From NCBI GenBank assembly GCA_002427055.1, contig DIPA01000114.1, positions 132,116 through 140,302 on the forward strand: a DNA stretch of 8,187 nucleotides, read 5' to 3'. Below the pieces are notes generated by a model. That model did not search any database, was not told the origin of the DNA, and worked only from the letters and a program-made list of their open reading frames with translations. Shown piece by piece: positions 1-6,438 of the stretch (its first letter is position 1; each line of letters starts with the position of its first letter). This stretch comes from Firmicutes bacterium UBA5500 (GTDB lineage: Bacteria > Bacillota > UBA994 > UBA5500). The translations under genes were made by a program, and so were the position numbers.

Positions 1-366
1 GTTTTACTTGGCGTCGGTGTTGATGATACTCAGGAAGATGCCGCTTATATTGCTAAGAAAATAGTTGGTTTGCGGATTTTTAGTGATCAAGACGATAAGA
101 TGAATTTAGACTTGCAGGATGTTGGCGGTGCTGTATTAGCAGTATCTCAGTTTACTTTGCATGGTGATGCTCGTCGTGGGAGACGTCCTAGCTATAGTAA
201 AGCTGCCCCGCCTGCATTAGCGGAGGAGCTTTATCTTGCCTGCATAGCTGAAATGCAGGGCTTGGGAGTGGCAGTGGCAACCGGAGTTTTCCAGGCAATG
301 ATGCAAGTAGAGATTCATAACGATGGACCGGTTACCGTCCTATTAGATAGTAAGCGAGTTTTTTAG
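1..366 (+). CDS. dtd: D-aminoacyl-tRNA deacylase, 3' part (5' end outside window)
   Basis: DTD hydrolyses the ester between a D-amino acid (and mischarged glycine) and tRNA, keeping D-residues out of protein; it acts as a cytosolic homodimer. The reading frame is open from base 1 and 121 residues remain of a protein usually near 145-150, so roughly the first 28 residues lie upstream. Two family signatures are visible: SQFTL followed by a GDARRGRRPSYSKAA stretch (usual form SQFTLYGD.RKGRRPSF), and near the C-terminus NDGPVT, the cross-subunit Gly-cisPro motif that recognises the D-amino acid. The C-terminus is intact. The next gene begins 11 bases after the stop, with its Shine-Dalgarno site touching the stop codon, so the two are probably co-transcribed. 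Identification is secure from the two motifs. Confidence 0.95.
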   Translation, partial: VLLGVGVDDTQEDAAYIAKKIVGLRIFSDQDDKMNLDLQDVGGAVLAVSQFTLHGDARRGRRPSYSKAAPPALAEELYLACIAEMQGLGVAVATGVFQAMMQVEIHNDGPVTVLLDSKRVF

Positions 367-370
367 GGGG
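365..370 (+). promoter_or_regulatory. Ribosome binding site that decides the start of the MBL hydrolase
   Basis: AGGGGG overlaps the dtd stop codon. It lies 7 bases before the ATG at 378 but only 4 before an in-frame TTG at 375. The usual spacing and the stronger codon both favour ATG 378. Confidence 0.6.
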
Positions 371-377
371 CAGATTG

Positions 378-995
378 ATGCAAGTTAAGAAACAGCGTAT
401 GGGGCCGCTCGGGACCAATTGCTATTTAGTTTGGGAGCAAGCTAGCAAAGAGGCAATGCTCATCGATCCGGCCGGTCGTCCTGAGCGTATTGCCGAAATT
501 CTAGATGGTTTTGAGGGGCATGTTAAATACATAGTGTTGACTCATGGTCACGCTGATCATGTAGGCGGTCTTCGGGCAGCTAAGGCAAGTACACAGGCCT
601 CAGCATTGATCCACCGCTTAGATGCTCACCTTCTGGCCGAGCATGACAGTATGATCGCACGTTACGTGGGTATTACCGAGCCGTTACCTGAGGCCGACCA
701 ACTACTGACCGGCGGTGAAACACTGCAACTGGGGTCACTGGTTTTTGAGGTGCTGCACACCCCCGGGCATACCGCAGGCGGCATTGCATTGCTGGGCGAG
801 GGAGTGCTCTTTTCCGGCGATACTCTATTCGCCGGATCGTTCGGTCGCTATGACCTGCCTGGTGGCGATTGGCAGGCCTTAAAAACGTCACTGCAGCGTC
901 TGCTGACCTTGCCTGGGGAAACAGTTGTTCACCCTGGACATGGGGAGTCAACGACTATTTTAGAGGAGCAAAAAAGTAACCGTTTTGTTCAATGA
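378..995 (+). CDS. Metallo-beta-lactamase-fold hydrolase, glyoxalase II-like
   Basis: A 205-residue cytosolic metallohydrolase with no signal peptide. The metal-binding set is complete: H56-x-H58-x-D60-H61 (THGHADH), H131 (HTPGHTAGG), D148 (FSGDTLF) and H188 (HPGHGE). This is the dinuclear pattern of the glyoxalase II/YcbL-like branch, whose members hydrolyse thioesters such as S-lactoylglutathione or related thiol adducts. The glutathione-binding C-terminal domain of classical GloB is absent, so the true substrate is unknown. Such small MBL proteins commonly sit between dtd and the hisS/aspS genes in Firmicutes. The start is set at ATG 378 on Shine-Dalgarno spacing; TTG at 375 would add one residue. 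A 30-base gap containing only a ribosome binding site separates it from aspS, which suggests one transcript. The fold and metal site are certain, the specific reaction is not. Confidence 0.9.
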   Translation: MQVKKQRMGPLGTNCYLVWEQASKEAMLIDPAGRPERIAEILDGFEGHVKYIVLTHGHADHVGGLRAAKASTQASALIHRLDAHLLAEHDSMIARYVGITEPLPEADQLLTGGETLQLGSLVFEVLHTPGHTAGGIALLGEGVLFSGDTLFAGSFGRYDLPGGDWQALKTSLQRLLTLPGETVVHPGHGESTTILEEQKSNRFVQ

Positions 996-1025
996 TTTTT
1001 TGGTCTAGAGTGGAGGAGAGTAACC

Positions 1026-2792
1026 TTGAGTGAGCAATTTGCATGGCAGCGTACTCATTACTGTGGTGATCTGCGGCTAAGCCATGTTGGCAAGCAGGTA
1101 GTATTATTAGGTTGGGTACAAAAGCGCCGTGATTTGGGTGGCTTAATTTTTATCGATTTGCGTGACCGTAGCGGTTTAATACAGTTGACCCTTGACCCAA
1201 AGCAAGCGCCTCAGGCATTTGCGGCAGCAGAAGGCGTGAGGGGAGAGTATGTGTTGGCCTGTAAAGGCGTAGTTGCCCCGCGCCCTGAGGGTGGGGTTAA
1301 TACTGCTATGGCTACCGGGGAAGTAGAAGTTCATCTGAGCGATTTAGAGGTGTTAAATGAATCGAAGACACCGCCTTTTTATATTCAGCCGGAAGTGGAT
1401 GCCGACGAGACACTGCGGCTTAAGCATCGCTATTTAGACTTGCGACGTTCAGATTTGCAGCGGGCTCTGATCACGCGTCATAAGGTCGCGATGACGGTGC
1501 GTAACTATTTGGACACCAATGCTTTTCTAGAGATAGAAACACCGATACTGACTAAGAGCACACCGGAAGGTGCTAGGGATTACCTGGTTCCTTCACGTGT
1601 TAATCCCGGTAATTTCTATGCTTTGCCTCAGTCACCACAGCTATTCAAGCAACTGCTTATGGTTAGTGGGTTTGATCGTTATTACCAGCTAGCACGCTGC
1701 TTCCGGGACGAAGACTTACGAGCTGATCGGCAACCTGAGTTTACGCAGATAGATATAGAAATGTCTTTTGTGGGAGAAGCTGATGTGCAGCGTTTGGCTG
1801 AAGGTATGGTTCGTGAGGTGTGCAGCGAGGTGCTCGGCCTAGATGGAGCCAGTATTGATTTTCCGCATCTGACCTATGACCAGGCGATGGCACGCTATGG
1901 GTCAGACAAGCCCGATCTACGCTTTGGCCTAGAACTGGTTGACGTTACTGAGGTAGCCAAGAAAAGTGACTTTAAGGTTTTCCAAAATGCAGCTTGTGTC
2001 AAAGCAATCAATGCCAAAGGTGCTGCTAAACGTTTTTCTCGCAAAGACATCGACAAAGAGGCAGAATATGTGGCTCGTTATGGGGCGAAAGGTTTAGCCT
2101 GGATAGCTATTGAGGCTGACGGTGTACGCTCGCCGATTGGCAAGTTTTTTACAGATGAGGTAATGGCGGAGCTGCAAGGCCAACTAGCAGCCGAGCCAGA
2201 AGATTTGCTGCTCTTTGTAGCAGACGAGCCTAGGGTTGTTGCTGATGCACTGGGGGCGCTACGTATTCGTCTAGCAGAGCTACTAGACTTGATCCCGCAG
2301 GATACCTACAAGTTCCTCTGGGTAACTGATTTTCCCTTACTGGAGTGGGACGGTGATCAAGAGCGTTTTGTCGCCCTACACCACCCATTCACTTCCCCCA
2401 AAGATGATGACCTCGTATTGCTGGATTCTGATCCTGGGCGGGTACGAGCTAAGGCGTATGATCTCGTGTTAAATGGCATAGAGCTCGGCGGTGGTAGCAT
2501 TCGTATTCACCGTCGGGATGTGCAGGAGAAGATGTTCCGAGCCATTGGCATGGATATGGCTGAGGCCAATCAGCAATTCGGCTTTTTGCTTGAGGCATTT
2601 GAATATGGTACTCCACCTCACGGTGGGATCGCGTTCGGCTTAGATCGCTTTGTCATGTTGCTAGCTGGCCGACCTAGCATTCGTGATGTGATTGCTTTTC
2701 CTAAGACAACTAGTGCTACCGACTTGATGACTCAGGCTCCCAGCCCTGTCGCAGCTCAGCAGTTGGCTGAATTAGGTATTAAGCAGAAGTAA
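1026..2792 (+). CDS. aspS: Aspartate--tRNA ligase (bacterial type)
   Basis: It charges tRNA-Asp with aspartate in a two-step ATP-dependent reaction; class IIb synthetase, cytosolic dimer. At 588 residues it has the normal bacterial length. Domains in order: N-terminal OB-fold anticodon-binding domain (about 10-110, with [20 protein letters not shown]); catalytic core opening with motif 1 around 167-186; motif 2 [16 protein letters not shown] at 226-241; the bacterial GAD insertion (about 290-410); and motif 3 [15 protein letters not shown] at 534-548. The aspartate-binding QSPQLFKQ is at 202-209. The start is TTG, with GGAGG 9 bases upstream at 1012-1016; no better start is near. Residues linked to tRNA discrimination are mixed: Leu37, typical of Asp-only enzymes, and a PEGG segment at 87-90, typical of relaxed enzymes that also charge tRNA-Asn. 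hisS, often upstream in Firmicutes, is absent here. Confidence 0.98.
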   Translation: MSEQFAWQRTHYCGDLRLSHVGKQVVLLGWVQKRRDLGGLIFIDLRDRSGLIQLTLDPKQAPQAFAAAEGVRGEYVLACKGVVAPRPEGGVNTAMATGEVEVHLSDLEVLNESKTPPFYIQPEVDADETLRLKHRYLDLRRSDLQRALITRHKVAMTVRNYLDTNAFLEIETPILTKSTPEGARDYLVPSRVNPGNFYALPQSPQLFKQLLMVSGFDRYYQLARCFRDEDLRADRQPEFTQIDIEMSFVGEADVQRLAEGMVREVCSEVLGLDGASIDFPHLTYDQAMARYGSDKPDLRFGLELVDVTEVAKKSDFKVFQNAACVKAINAKGAAKRFSRKDIDKEAEYVARYGAKGLAWIAIEADGVRSPIGKFFTDEVMAELQGQLAAEPEDLLLFVADEPRVVADALGALRIRLAELLDLIPQDTYKFLWVTDFPLLEWDGDQERFVALHHPFTSPKDDDLVLLDSDPGRVRAKAYDLVLNGIELGGGSIRIHRRDVQEKMFRAIGMDMAEANQQFGFLLEAFEYGTPPHGGIAFGLDRFVMLLAGRPSIRDVIAFPKTTSATDLMTQAPSPVAAQQLAELGIKQK

Positions 2793-2833
2793 GAGAACAG
2801 GACAACCACTTGGAAAAAATGTGAAATTACTAC

Positions 2834-2862
2834 TTGCGTTGGTGACTGTTCTGTGTTAAGAT
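2834..2862 (+). promoter_or_regulatory. Candidate sigma-70 (SigA) promoter P1 in the aspS-rseC gap
   Basis: The -35 box TTGCGT (2834-2839), a 17-base spacer and the -10 box TAAGAT (2857-2862) form a good match. A TG one base before the -10 (2854-2855) makes it an extended -10. Transcription would begin near 2869-2870, 40 bases or more past the aspS stop, and would run into the structured region ending at the terminator near 3187. Called by eye from consensus; no start-site data. Confidence 0.55.
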
Positions 2863-2923
2863 TTTGTTAGAAATAGAGCGATTCTAATACTTGCTGCTTC
2901 TGCTGATTGGTAACTACTGCTTG

Positions 2924-2952
2924 TTGTTTGCGCTCAGGCAAGGTGATACAAT
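2924..2952 (+). promoter_or_regulatory. Candidate sigma-70 (SigA) promoter P2 in the aspS-rseC gap
   Basis: TTGTTT (2924-2929), a 17-base spacer and TACAAT (2947-2952, five of six consensus bases), again with an extended -10 TG at 2944-2945. Transcription would begin near 2959, just before the first strong hairpin at 2967, giving a transcript of about 230 nt to the terminator. Its position directly ahead of the structured part makes it the better candidate for the RNA's own promoter, but P1 and P2 may both work. Confidence 0.5.
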
Positions 2953-2958
2953 TAGTTC

Positions 2959-3187
2959 AAGCACAACACGACTACAGCTTTTCTGCTGTGTACGTGGGTT
3001 CGGTCTGTTTTGAACCAACACATTAACATTGGGAGCCGGGTCCACCGCGGCGTACATGCCCGCTTTTATTACGGGACATATAAAACGGTGGCATGGTGCC
3101 CGCCCTGCGAAAGCGGGTTTCAAAAACGGAAAGGGCTCACGGCATGGTGGATAATATGCCTGGCGAGGTAAGCACCTCGCCTTTTTG
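2959..3187 (+). ncRNA. Candidate structured non-coding RNA or terminated leader between aspS and rseC
   Basis: No protein gene is convincing here, but complementary segments predict a compact RNA. Hairpin A is CACG/CGTG (2967-2970/2993-2996) with a 2x2 internal loop, then ACAGC/GCTGT (2974-2978/2985-2989). Hairpin B is GGTTC/GAACC (2997-3001/3012-3016). A larger domain is closed by GAGCC/GGCTC (3033-3037/3134-3138). It contains CCACCG/CGGTGG (3042-3047/3086-3091) enclosing ATGCCCG/CGGGaCAT (3056-3062/3072-3079), and CCCGC/GCGGG (3099-3103/3113-3117), which can shift to CCTGC-GAAA-GCGGG with a GNRA tetraloop. Hairpin E is GGCAT/ATGCC (3141-3145/3156-3160). An intrinsic terminator follows directly. 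The 5' end would be near 2959 from P2 or near 2869 from P1. Synteny (aspS-rarA neighbourhood) suggests 6S RNA, but there is no obvious long closing stem. I do not recognise the RNA class. A cis-acting leader for the downstream operon is the main alternative. Confidence 0.5.
3162..3187 (+). terminator. Strong intrinsic terminator after the structured RNA
   Basis: A perfect 8-base-pair GC-rich stem, GGCGAGGT (3162-3169) with ACCTCGCC (3174-3181), a 4-base AAGC loop, and a TTTTTG tract (3182-3187) continuing T-rich. No upstream segment complementary to the first arm is long enough to form a clear antiterminator, so it looks like a constitutive 3' end. Confidence 0.85.
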
Positions 3188-3285
3188 TTATTATGGGCAG
3201 GAGAAATTGAGTAAATGGAGAACAAAATACATGTTTGCTAAGTACGTGGGTAGCTTGGCTAAATGCTAAGAAAGGCGGGTTATAA
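3188..3285 (+). other. Leader of the rseC-mnmA operon, no clear promoter
   Basis: About 100 bases between the terminator and rseC. I see no convincing -35/-10 pair. A weak Shine-Dalgarno (GGCGG, 3274-3278) precedes the rseC ATG by 7 bases. Expression of the operon may therefore depend on read-through of the terminator or on a promoter I cannot recognise. A short frame (3207-3269) is discussed under rejected items. Confidence 0.4.
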
Positions 3286-3744
3286 ATGCAACAGACTGGA
3301 GAAGTTATCTCAAGCACTGCGCAAAGTGCTCAAGTGCGTATTGTGCAAAACTCGGCTTGTGCTAGCTGCGGTAAATGCAGTACGGGCCATGAGTCACGTT
3401 CGATGGTTGTATCTGCCCGCAACTTGGTAGCTGCTCGTCCCGGCGACCGAGTAATTCTATCCATGTCTGAGCATGCTGTGCTACAGGCTGGTCTTTTGGT
3501 TTATGCACTGCCCTTGGTGGCTTTGTTCATCGGTGCATTTACGGGCCAGTTATTTGCAGGTCAGGCAGGTGCTTTGCTAGGAGGTTTTGGCGCATTAGCT
3601 TTAAGCTACCTGTTGTTGCACTATTTCTTAGAGCCTCGTTTAGAACAAGGCTCTAAGTTTAGTATTGCTATTGTACAAGTCATTGATGAAGAAGAGGAGG
3701 CCAACAGTTGTGTCAGAGATAACAGTTACAACCAGCAATTTTGA
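3286..3744 (+). CDS. RseC/MucC-family (SoxR-reducing system type) membrane protein
   Basis: A 152-residue protein with the RseC layout: a small N-terminal cytoplasmic domain with a cysteine cluster C25-x2-C28-x2-C31 (SACASCGKCSTG), a PGDRVILSM segment near 52-60, two membrane segments (about 67-90 and 94-115) joined by a short turn, and a hydrophilic acidic tail. In E. coli, RseC belongs to the system that reduces SoxR and also affects sigma-E signalling. Clostridial homologues are mostly uncharacterised, and their sigma-E role should not be assumed. The cysteines suggest a metal or Fe-S ligand set or a thiol redox site (inference). The last 35 bases overlap trxA, and the coding for the EEEEA run carries the trxA ribosome binding site. 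Close linkage to thioredoxin supports a redox role. Family assignment rests on Cys cluster plus paired membrane segments. Confidence 0.85.
   Translation: MQQTGEVISSTAQSAQVRIVQNSACASCGKCSTGHESRSMVVSARNLVAARPGDRVILSMSEHAVLQAGLLVYALPLVALFIGAFTGQLFAGQAGALLGGFGALALSYLLLHYFLEPRLEQGSKFSIAIVQVIDEEEEANSCVRDNSYNQQF
3694..3700 (+). promoter_or_regulatory. Ribosome binding site that decides the trxA start
   Basis: GAGGAGG lies inside the 3' end of the rseC-like gene, 9 bases before GTG 3710. It fixes the thioredoxin start at that GTG rather than at in-frame codons further upstream, which would add residues foreign to the family. Confidence 0.75.
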
Positions 3745-4030
3745 AACAGAGGTACTCAAGGCGAACCGCCCTGTCTTAGTAGACTTTTGGGCAACATGGT
3801 GCGGACCATGCCGGATGGTCAGTCCAATCCTAGCGGAGTTAGCGGGAGAGATGGCTGACAAGTTTACACTAGCCAAGCTTGATGTTGACGCTGAGCCCAC
3901 GATTGCGGCAAGGTATCAAATCATGAGTATCCCGACTATGGTTCTGTTTAAAGATGGCAAAGAAGTAACCCGCGTAATGGGCGCAATGCCGAAGGCAGCT
4001 ATCAAACAGCGCATTGATGCCTATTTGTAG
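3710..4030 (+). CDS. trxA: Thioredoxin
   Basis: A cytosolic dithiol reductant that keeps ribonucleotide reductase, peroxiredoxins and other proteins reduced, itself recharged by thioredoxin reductase. With the GTG start it has 106 residues, the canonical length. The active site is W30-C31-G32-P33-C34 within DFWATWCGPC. Buried Asp25 and cis-Pro75 (SIPT) are present, and the KLDVDAEP and LFKDGKEV segments are standard. No signal peptide or membrane anchor is present, so it is not a secreted thiol-disulfide protein. The gene begins 35 bases before the end of the rseC-like gene in another frame, implying translational coupling. It is followed 24 bases later by the aldolase gene with its own ribosome binding site. 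Whether this is the main thioredoxin of the cell or one of several cannot be told from the window. Confidence 0.97.
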   Translation: MSEITVTTSNFETEVLKANRPVLVDFWATWCGPCRMVSPILAELAGEMADKFTLAKLDVDAEPTIAARYQIMSIPTMVLFKDGKEVTRVMGAMPKAAIKQRIDAYL

Positions 4031-4054
4031 CACCAAACCTAAGGGGGAGAGATA

Positions 4055-5089
4055 GTGCGCTACATTGATTTGCGTAGTGATACGGTTACCTTACCTAGTG
4101 AAGAGATGCGGAAAGCTATGTATGCGGCCGAGGTTGGCGATGATGTTTATGGAGAAGATCCGTCAATACGGCGCTTAGAAGAGTTGATGGCAGAGAGAAC
4201 CGCCAAGGATGCAGGCTTGTTTGTAACTAGCGGTACCCAAGGCAACCTTGTCGCTCTCTTGTCACATTGTGGGCGTGGCGCAGAAGTGATTTTGGAGGAG
4301 GAAGCCCACATCTTTTACTACGAGGTGGGTGGCATGTCTGCTCTGGGCGGACTCGTTCCGGTTAGTCTAAAGGGTAAGCATGGCGCCTTGCAGCCGGAGG
4401 AGGTGCGCGCCGCCATTCGGGCAGAAAACATTCATTATCCAGTCACTGGCCTGATTTGTTTAGAGAATACGCATAACCGAGCCGGTGGTACTGTGACCAG
4501 TATTCGGCAGATGCAAGCAATTGAAGCGGTAGCGCGCGAATTTGGACTACCGATACATATGGATGGCGCTAGGTTATATAATGCGGCAATTGCGCTAGCG
4601 CAACCATTGGCTGCTGTTGCAGAGCCGGTGGATAGTGTTAGTATTTGTCTTTCCAAAGGATTAGGCGCACCGGTTGGTTCAGTGCTCTGTGGTTCTCATG
4701 AGTTCATTGCAGTGGCACGTAAGTATCGCAAGATGCTGGGAGGGGGGTTGCGCCAGGCGGGAGTTCTGGCAGCAGCCGGCATTTATGCCCTTACGCATAA
4801 CGTAGAACGTTTAGCCGATGATCATGCCAACGCTCGCTATTTGGCTGAAGGTTTGCAGAATATACCCGGTGTCACAATTGATATGCAGACTGTGCAAACC
4901 AATATTGTGATTTGTGATGTTGCGGGTACCGGGTTCAGTGCAGCCCAAGCGGCAGCTCGTTTTCTGGAACAAGGTGTGAAGGCGAATGCCTATGGAAGCA
5001 GTAGGATTCGTTTCGTGACTCACCTCAATGTCTCGCGTGCGGACTGTGTTTTGGCGCTCCAACGTATACAATTGGCTCTAGCCAGGTGA
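4055..5089 (+). CDS. ltaE: Low-specificity L-threonine aldolase family (PLP enzyme)
   Basis: It cleaves L-threonine or L-allo-threonine (and related beta-hydroxy amino acids) to glycine and an aldehyde, a route to glycine. At 344 residues it has the normal size for this fold-type I PLP family. PLP-site residues are visible: SGTQGN at 59-64 for the phosphate, H85 expected to stack on the ring, D170 and R173 in HMDGARL, Lys201 as the Schiff-base lysine in SICLSKGLGAPVGS, and R319 in SSRIRFVTHLNV for the substrate carboxylate. The N-terminal IDLRSDTVT and EVGDDVYGEDP are also typical. The start is GTG with GGGGG 7 bases upstream at 4043-4047. Stereopreference (L, allo or low-specificity) cannot be read from sequence; D-threonine aldolase is excluded because it belongs to another fold. 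The gene ends 5 bases before rarA. Confidence 0.95.
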   Translation: MRYIDLRSDTVTLPSEEMRKAMYAAEVGDDVYGEDPSIRRLEELMAERTAKDAGLFVTSGTQGNLVALLSHCGRGAEVILEEEAHIFYYEVGGMSALGGLVPVSLKGKHGALQPEEVRAAIRAENIHYPVTGLICLENTHNRAGGTVTSIRQMQAIEAVAREFGLPIHMDGARLYNAAIALAQPLAAVAEPVDSVSICLSKGLGAPVGSVLCGSHEFIAVARKYRKMLGGGLRQAGVLAAAGIYALTHNVERLADDHANARYLAEGLQNIPGVTIDMQTVQTNIVICDVAGTGFSAAQAAARFLEQGVKANAYGSSRIRFVTHLNVSRADCVLALQRIQLALAR

Positions 5090-5094
5090 CCTGA

Positions 5095-6438
5095 GTGGAT
5101 ATATTCGAGCATAATCGTAGTGAAATTGGTAAGAAACAAGCTCCCTTATCTGAACGTATGCGTCCCCGTAGTCTGGATGAGGTAGTCGGCCAAGAACACA
5201 TTATTGGTGAAGGCCGCCTGTTGCGTCGGGCAATTTTGGCAGATCGTATGAGTTCGCTTATTTTCTACGGGCCCCCGGGCACAGGGAAGACAACCCTTGC
5301 CCGGGTTATTGCTAATACGACCAAAATGGCCTTTCAGCAGCTGAGCGCAGTAACAGCTGGCGTAGCCGATATTAGGCGGGTAGTAGCCGATGCTGAGGAG
5401 CGGTTAGGTATGCTAGGGCAGGCAACTATCCTATTCGTCGATGAAATTCATCGCTTTAACAAGTCACAGCAGGACGCCCTTTTGCCTCATGTTGAGGCCG
5501 GCACAATTGTACTAATCGGTGCTACTACTGAGAACCCCTATTTTGAGGTTAATGCGCCACTACTGTCTCGCTCGCGTGTTTTCCGTTTACAGCCTCTCAG
5601 CGATGATGAACTGCGTACTGTTCTCTCTACTGCGATTGAAGATAGAGAGCGGGGTTTAGGGCAGTTTGAGGTTCTTATGGATGAGGCAGCTCTTGATCAT
5701 TTTGTCCATGTGGCGGATGGTGATGCTCGTTCGGCCTTAAATGCGCTCGAGCTGGCCGTGTTGACGACAGAGCCTGATGCGCAAGGTGTAAGGCAGATCA
5801 CGGTTGAGGTAGCCGCGGAGTCGATGCAGCAGAGGGTATTGGCTTATGACAAACATGGCGATCAGCATTATGATACAGTCTCAGCTTTTATTAAGTCTAT
5901 GCGCGGCAGTGATCCCGACGCGGCGCTTTACTGGTTGGCTCGCATGATCAAAGCCGGTGAAGATCCCGCTTTTGTGGCACGGAGGATTATTATCTGTGCA
6001 GCTGAGGATGTAGGCAACGCTGATCCACATGCTTTGTTGGTAGCATTAGCCGCCGCTCAAGCCGCAACCATGATAGGCTGGCCGGAAGCGCGCATACCGC
6101 TTGCGCAAGCTGTTACTTACATTGCCTGTGCTCCGAAAGGCAATGCAGTAGTGCAGGCGATCGATGCAGCGCTTGCCGATGTAGAAGCAGAGAAATACGC
6201 AGGCGTACCTAAACATCTGCGAGATGCGAGTTACAAAGGGGCCGCAAAATTAGGCCATGGGCAAGGATACAAATACCCGCATGATTTTCCCGGTCATTTT
6301 GTCCCTCAGCAGTATTTACCGGTGAATTTGAGCGATCGGCTATACTATCGCCCCAGCATGAGCGGTTATGAGAAGATCCACCGCGAGAGGTTAAAGCATT
6401 GGCATGGTGAGCGGGGGGATGCTAAAGATGAGCAATGA
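5095..6438 (+). CDS. rarA: Replication-associated recombination protein A, AAA+ ATPase
   Basis: The bacterial member of the RarA/Mgs1/WRNIP1 family: a tetrameric clamp-loader-like ATPase acting at stalled replication forks with SSB and recombination proteins. At 447 residues it has full length. Visible elements are Walker A GPPGTGKT (59-66), Walker B ILFVDEIH (112-119), sensor 1 GATTENP (142-148), an arginine-finger region LLSRSRVF (156-163), sensor 2 GDARSALNALE, then the oligomerisation domain and the conserved C-terminus ending in YYRPSMSGYEKIHRERLKHW. GTG is the start: AGGTGA, overlapping the aldolase stop codon, sits 5 bases upstream, so translation is probably coupled. The N-terminus includes the short segment before PLSERMRPRSLDEVVGQEH that other RarA proteins have. 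Its 3' end overlaps the next gene by 11 bases. Assignment is secure; the housekeeping role is by family. Confidence 0.97.
   Translation: MDIFEHNRSEIGKKQAPLSERMRPRSLDEVVGQEHIIGEGRLLRRAILADRMSSLIFYGPPGTGKTTLARVIANTTKMAFQQLSAVTAGVADIRRVVADAEERLGMLGQATILFVDEIHRFNKSQQDALLPHVEAGTIVLIGATTENPYFEVNAPLLSRSRVFRLQPLSDDELRTVLSTAIEDRERGLGQFEVLMDEAALDHFVHVADGDARSALNALELAVLTTEPDAQGVRQITVEVAAESMQQRVLAYDKHGDQHYDTVSAFIKSMRGSDPDAALYWLARMIKAGEDPAFVARRIIICAAEDVGNADPHALLVALAAAQAATMIGWPEARIPLAQAVTYIACAPKGNAVVQAIDAALADVEAEKYAGVPKHLRDASYKGAAKLGHGQGYKYPHDFPGHFVPQQYLPVNLSDRLYYRPSMSGYEKIHRERLKHWHGERGDAKDEQ
6413..6418 (+). promoter_or_regulatory. Ribosome binding site that decides the start of the IMPACT-family gene
   Basis: A run of six G lies inside the rarA 3' end, 9 bases before ATG 6428. 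In-frame ATGs at 6404 and 6419 lie upstream of or directly against this run and have no proper spacing, so ATG 6428 is preferred. Confidence 0.55.

Noticed and set aside
375..377. TTG as start of the MBL hydrolase
   Set aside because: It adds a single Met and sits only 4 bases from the Shine-Dalgarno site; ATG 378 fits better.
2794..2852. Inverted repeat AGAACAG (2794-2800) / CTGTTCT (2846-2852) flanking the P1 -35 box
   Set aside because: Seven bases separated by 45 with little supporting inner pairing and no T-run. It is not a convincing aspS terminator and too weak to call an operator.
3037..3052. GGGTCCACCGCGG, resembling the T-box sequence GGGTGGTACCGCGG
   Set aside because: It lacks the TGGN bulge needed to bind the tRNA acceptor end. 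No Stem I or specifier features are visible upstream and no aminoacyl or amino-acid gene follows directly, so a T-box is not supported.
3148..3172. TGGATAATATGCCTGGCGAGG, superficially like the 3' half of a TPP riboswitch
   Set aside because: The required CTGAGA 5' half is absent and no thiamine gene follows; the spacing also differs. Treated as coincidence.
2869..3187. tmRNA, RNase P RNA or SRP RNA as identity of the structured region
   Set aside because: No tRNA-like CCA end or tag frame for tmRNA, no GAGGAAAGTCC/ACAGAA core for RNase P, and no GGAAG-containing tip hairpin for SRP RNA.
3207..3269. A 20-codon plus-strand frame (TTG 3207, internal ATG 3231) between terminator and rseC, possible leader peptide
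   Set aside because: The AGGAG at 3199-3203 is only 3 bases from the TTG; GGAG at 3217-3220 is 10 bases from the ATG. There is no regulatory codon run and no family resemblance, so I could not support it as a gene.
2914..3317. Two overlapping minus-strand open frames (103 and 65 codons) across the aspS-rseC gap
   Set aside because: Both oppose the direction of all other genes, have compositions without recognisable domains, lack a good ribosome binding site and run through the hairpins and terminator. They look like chance frames in the RNA region.
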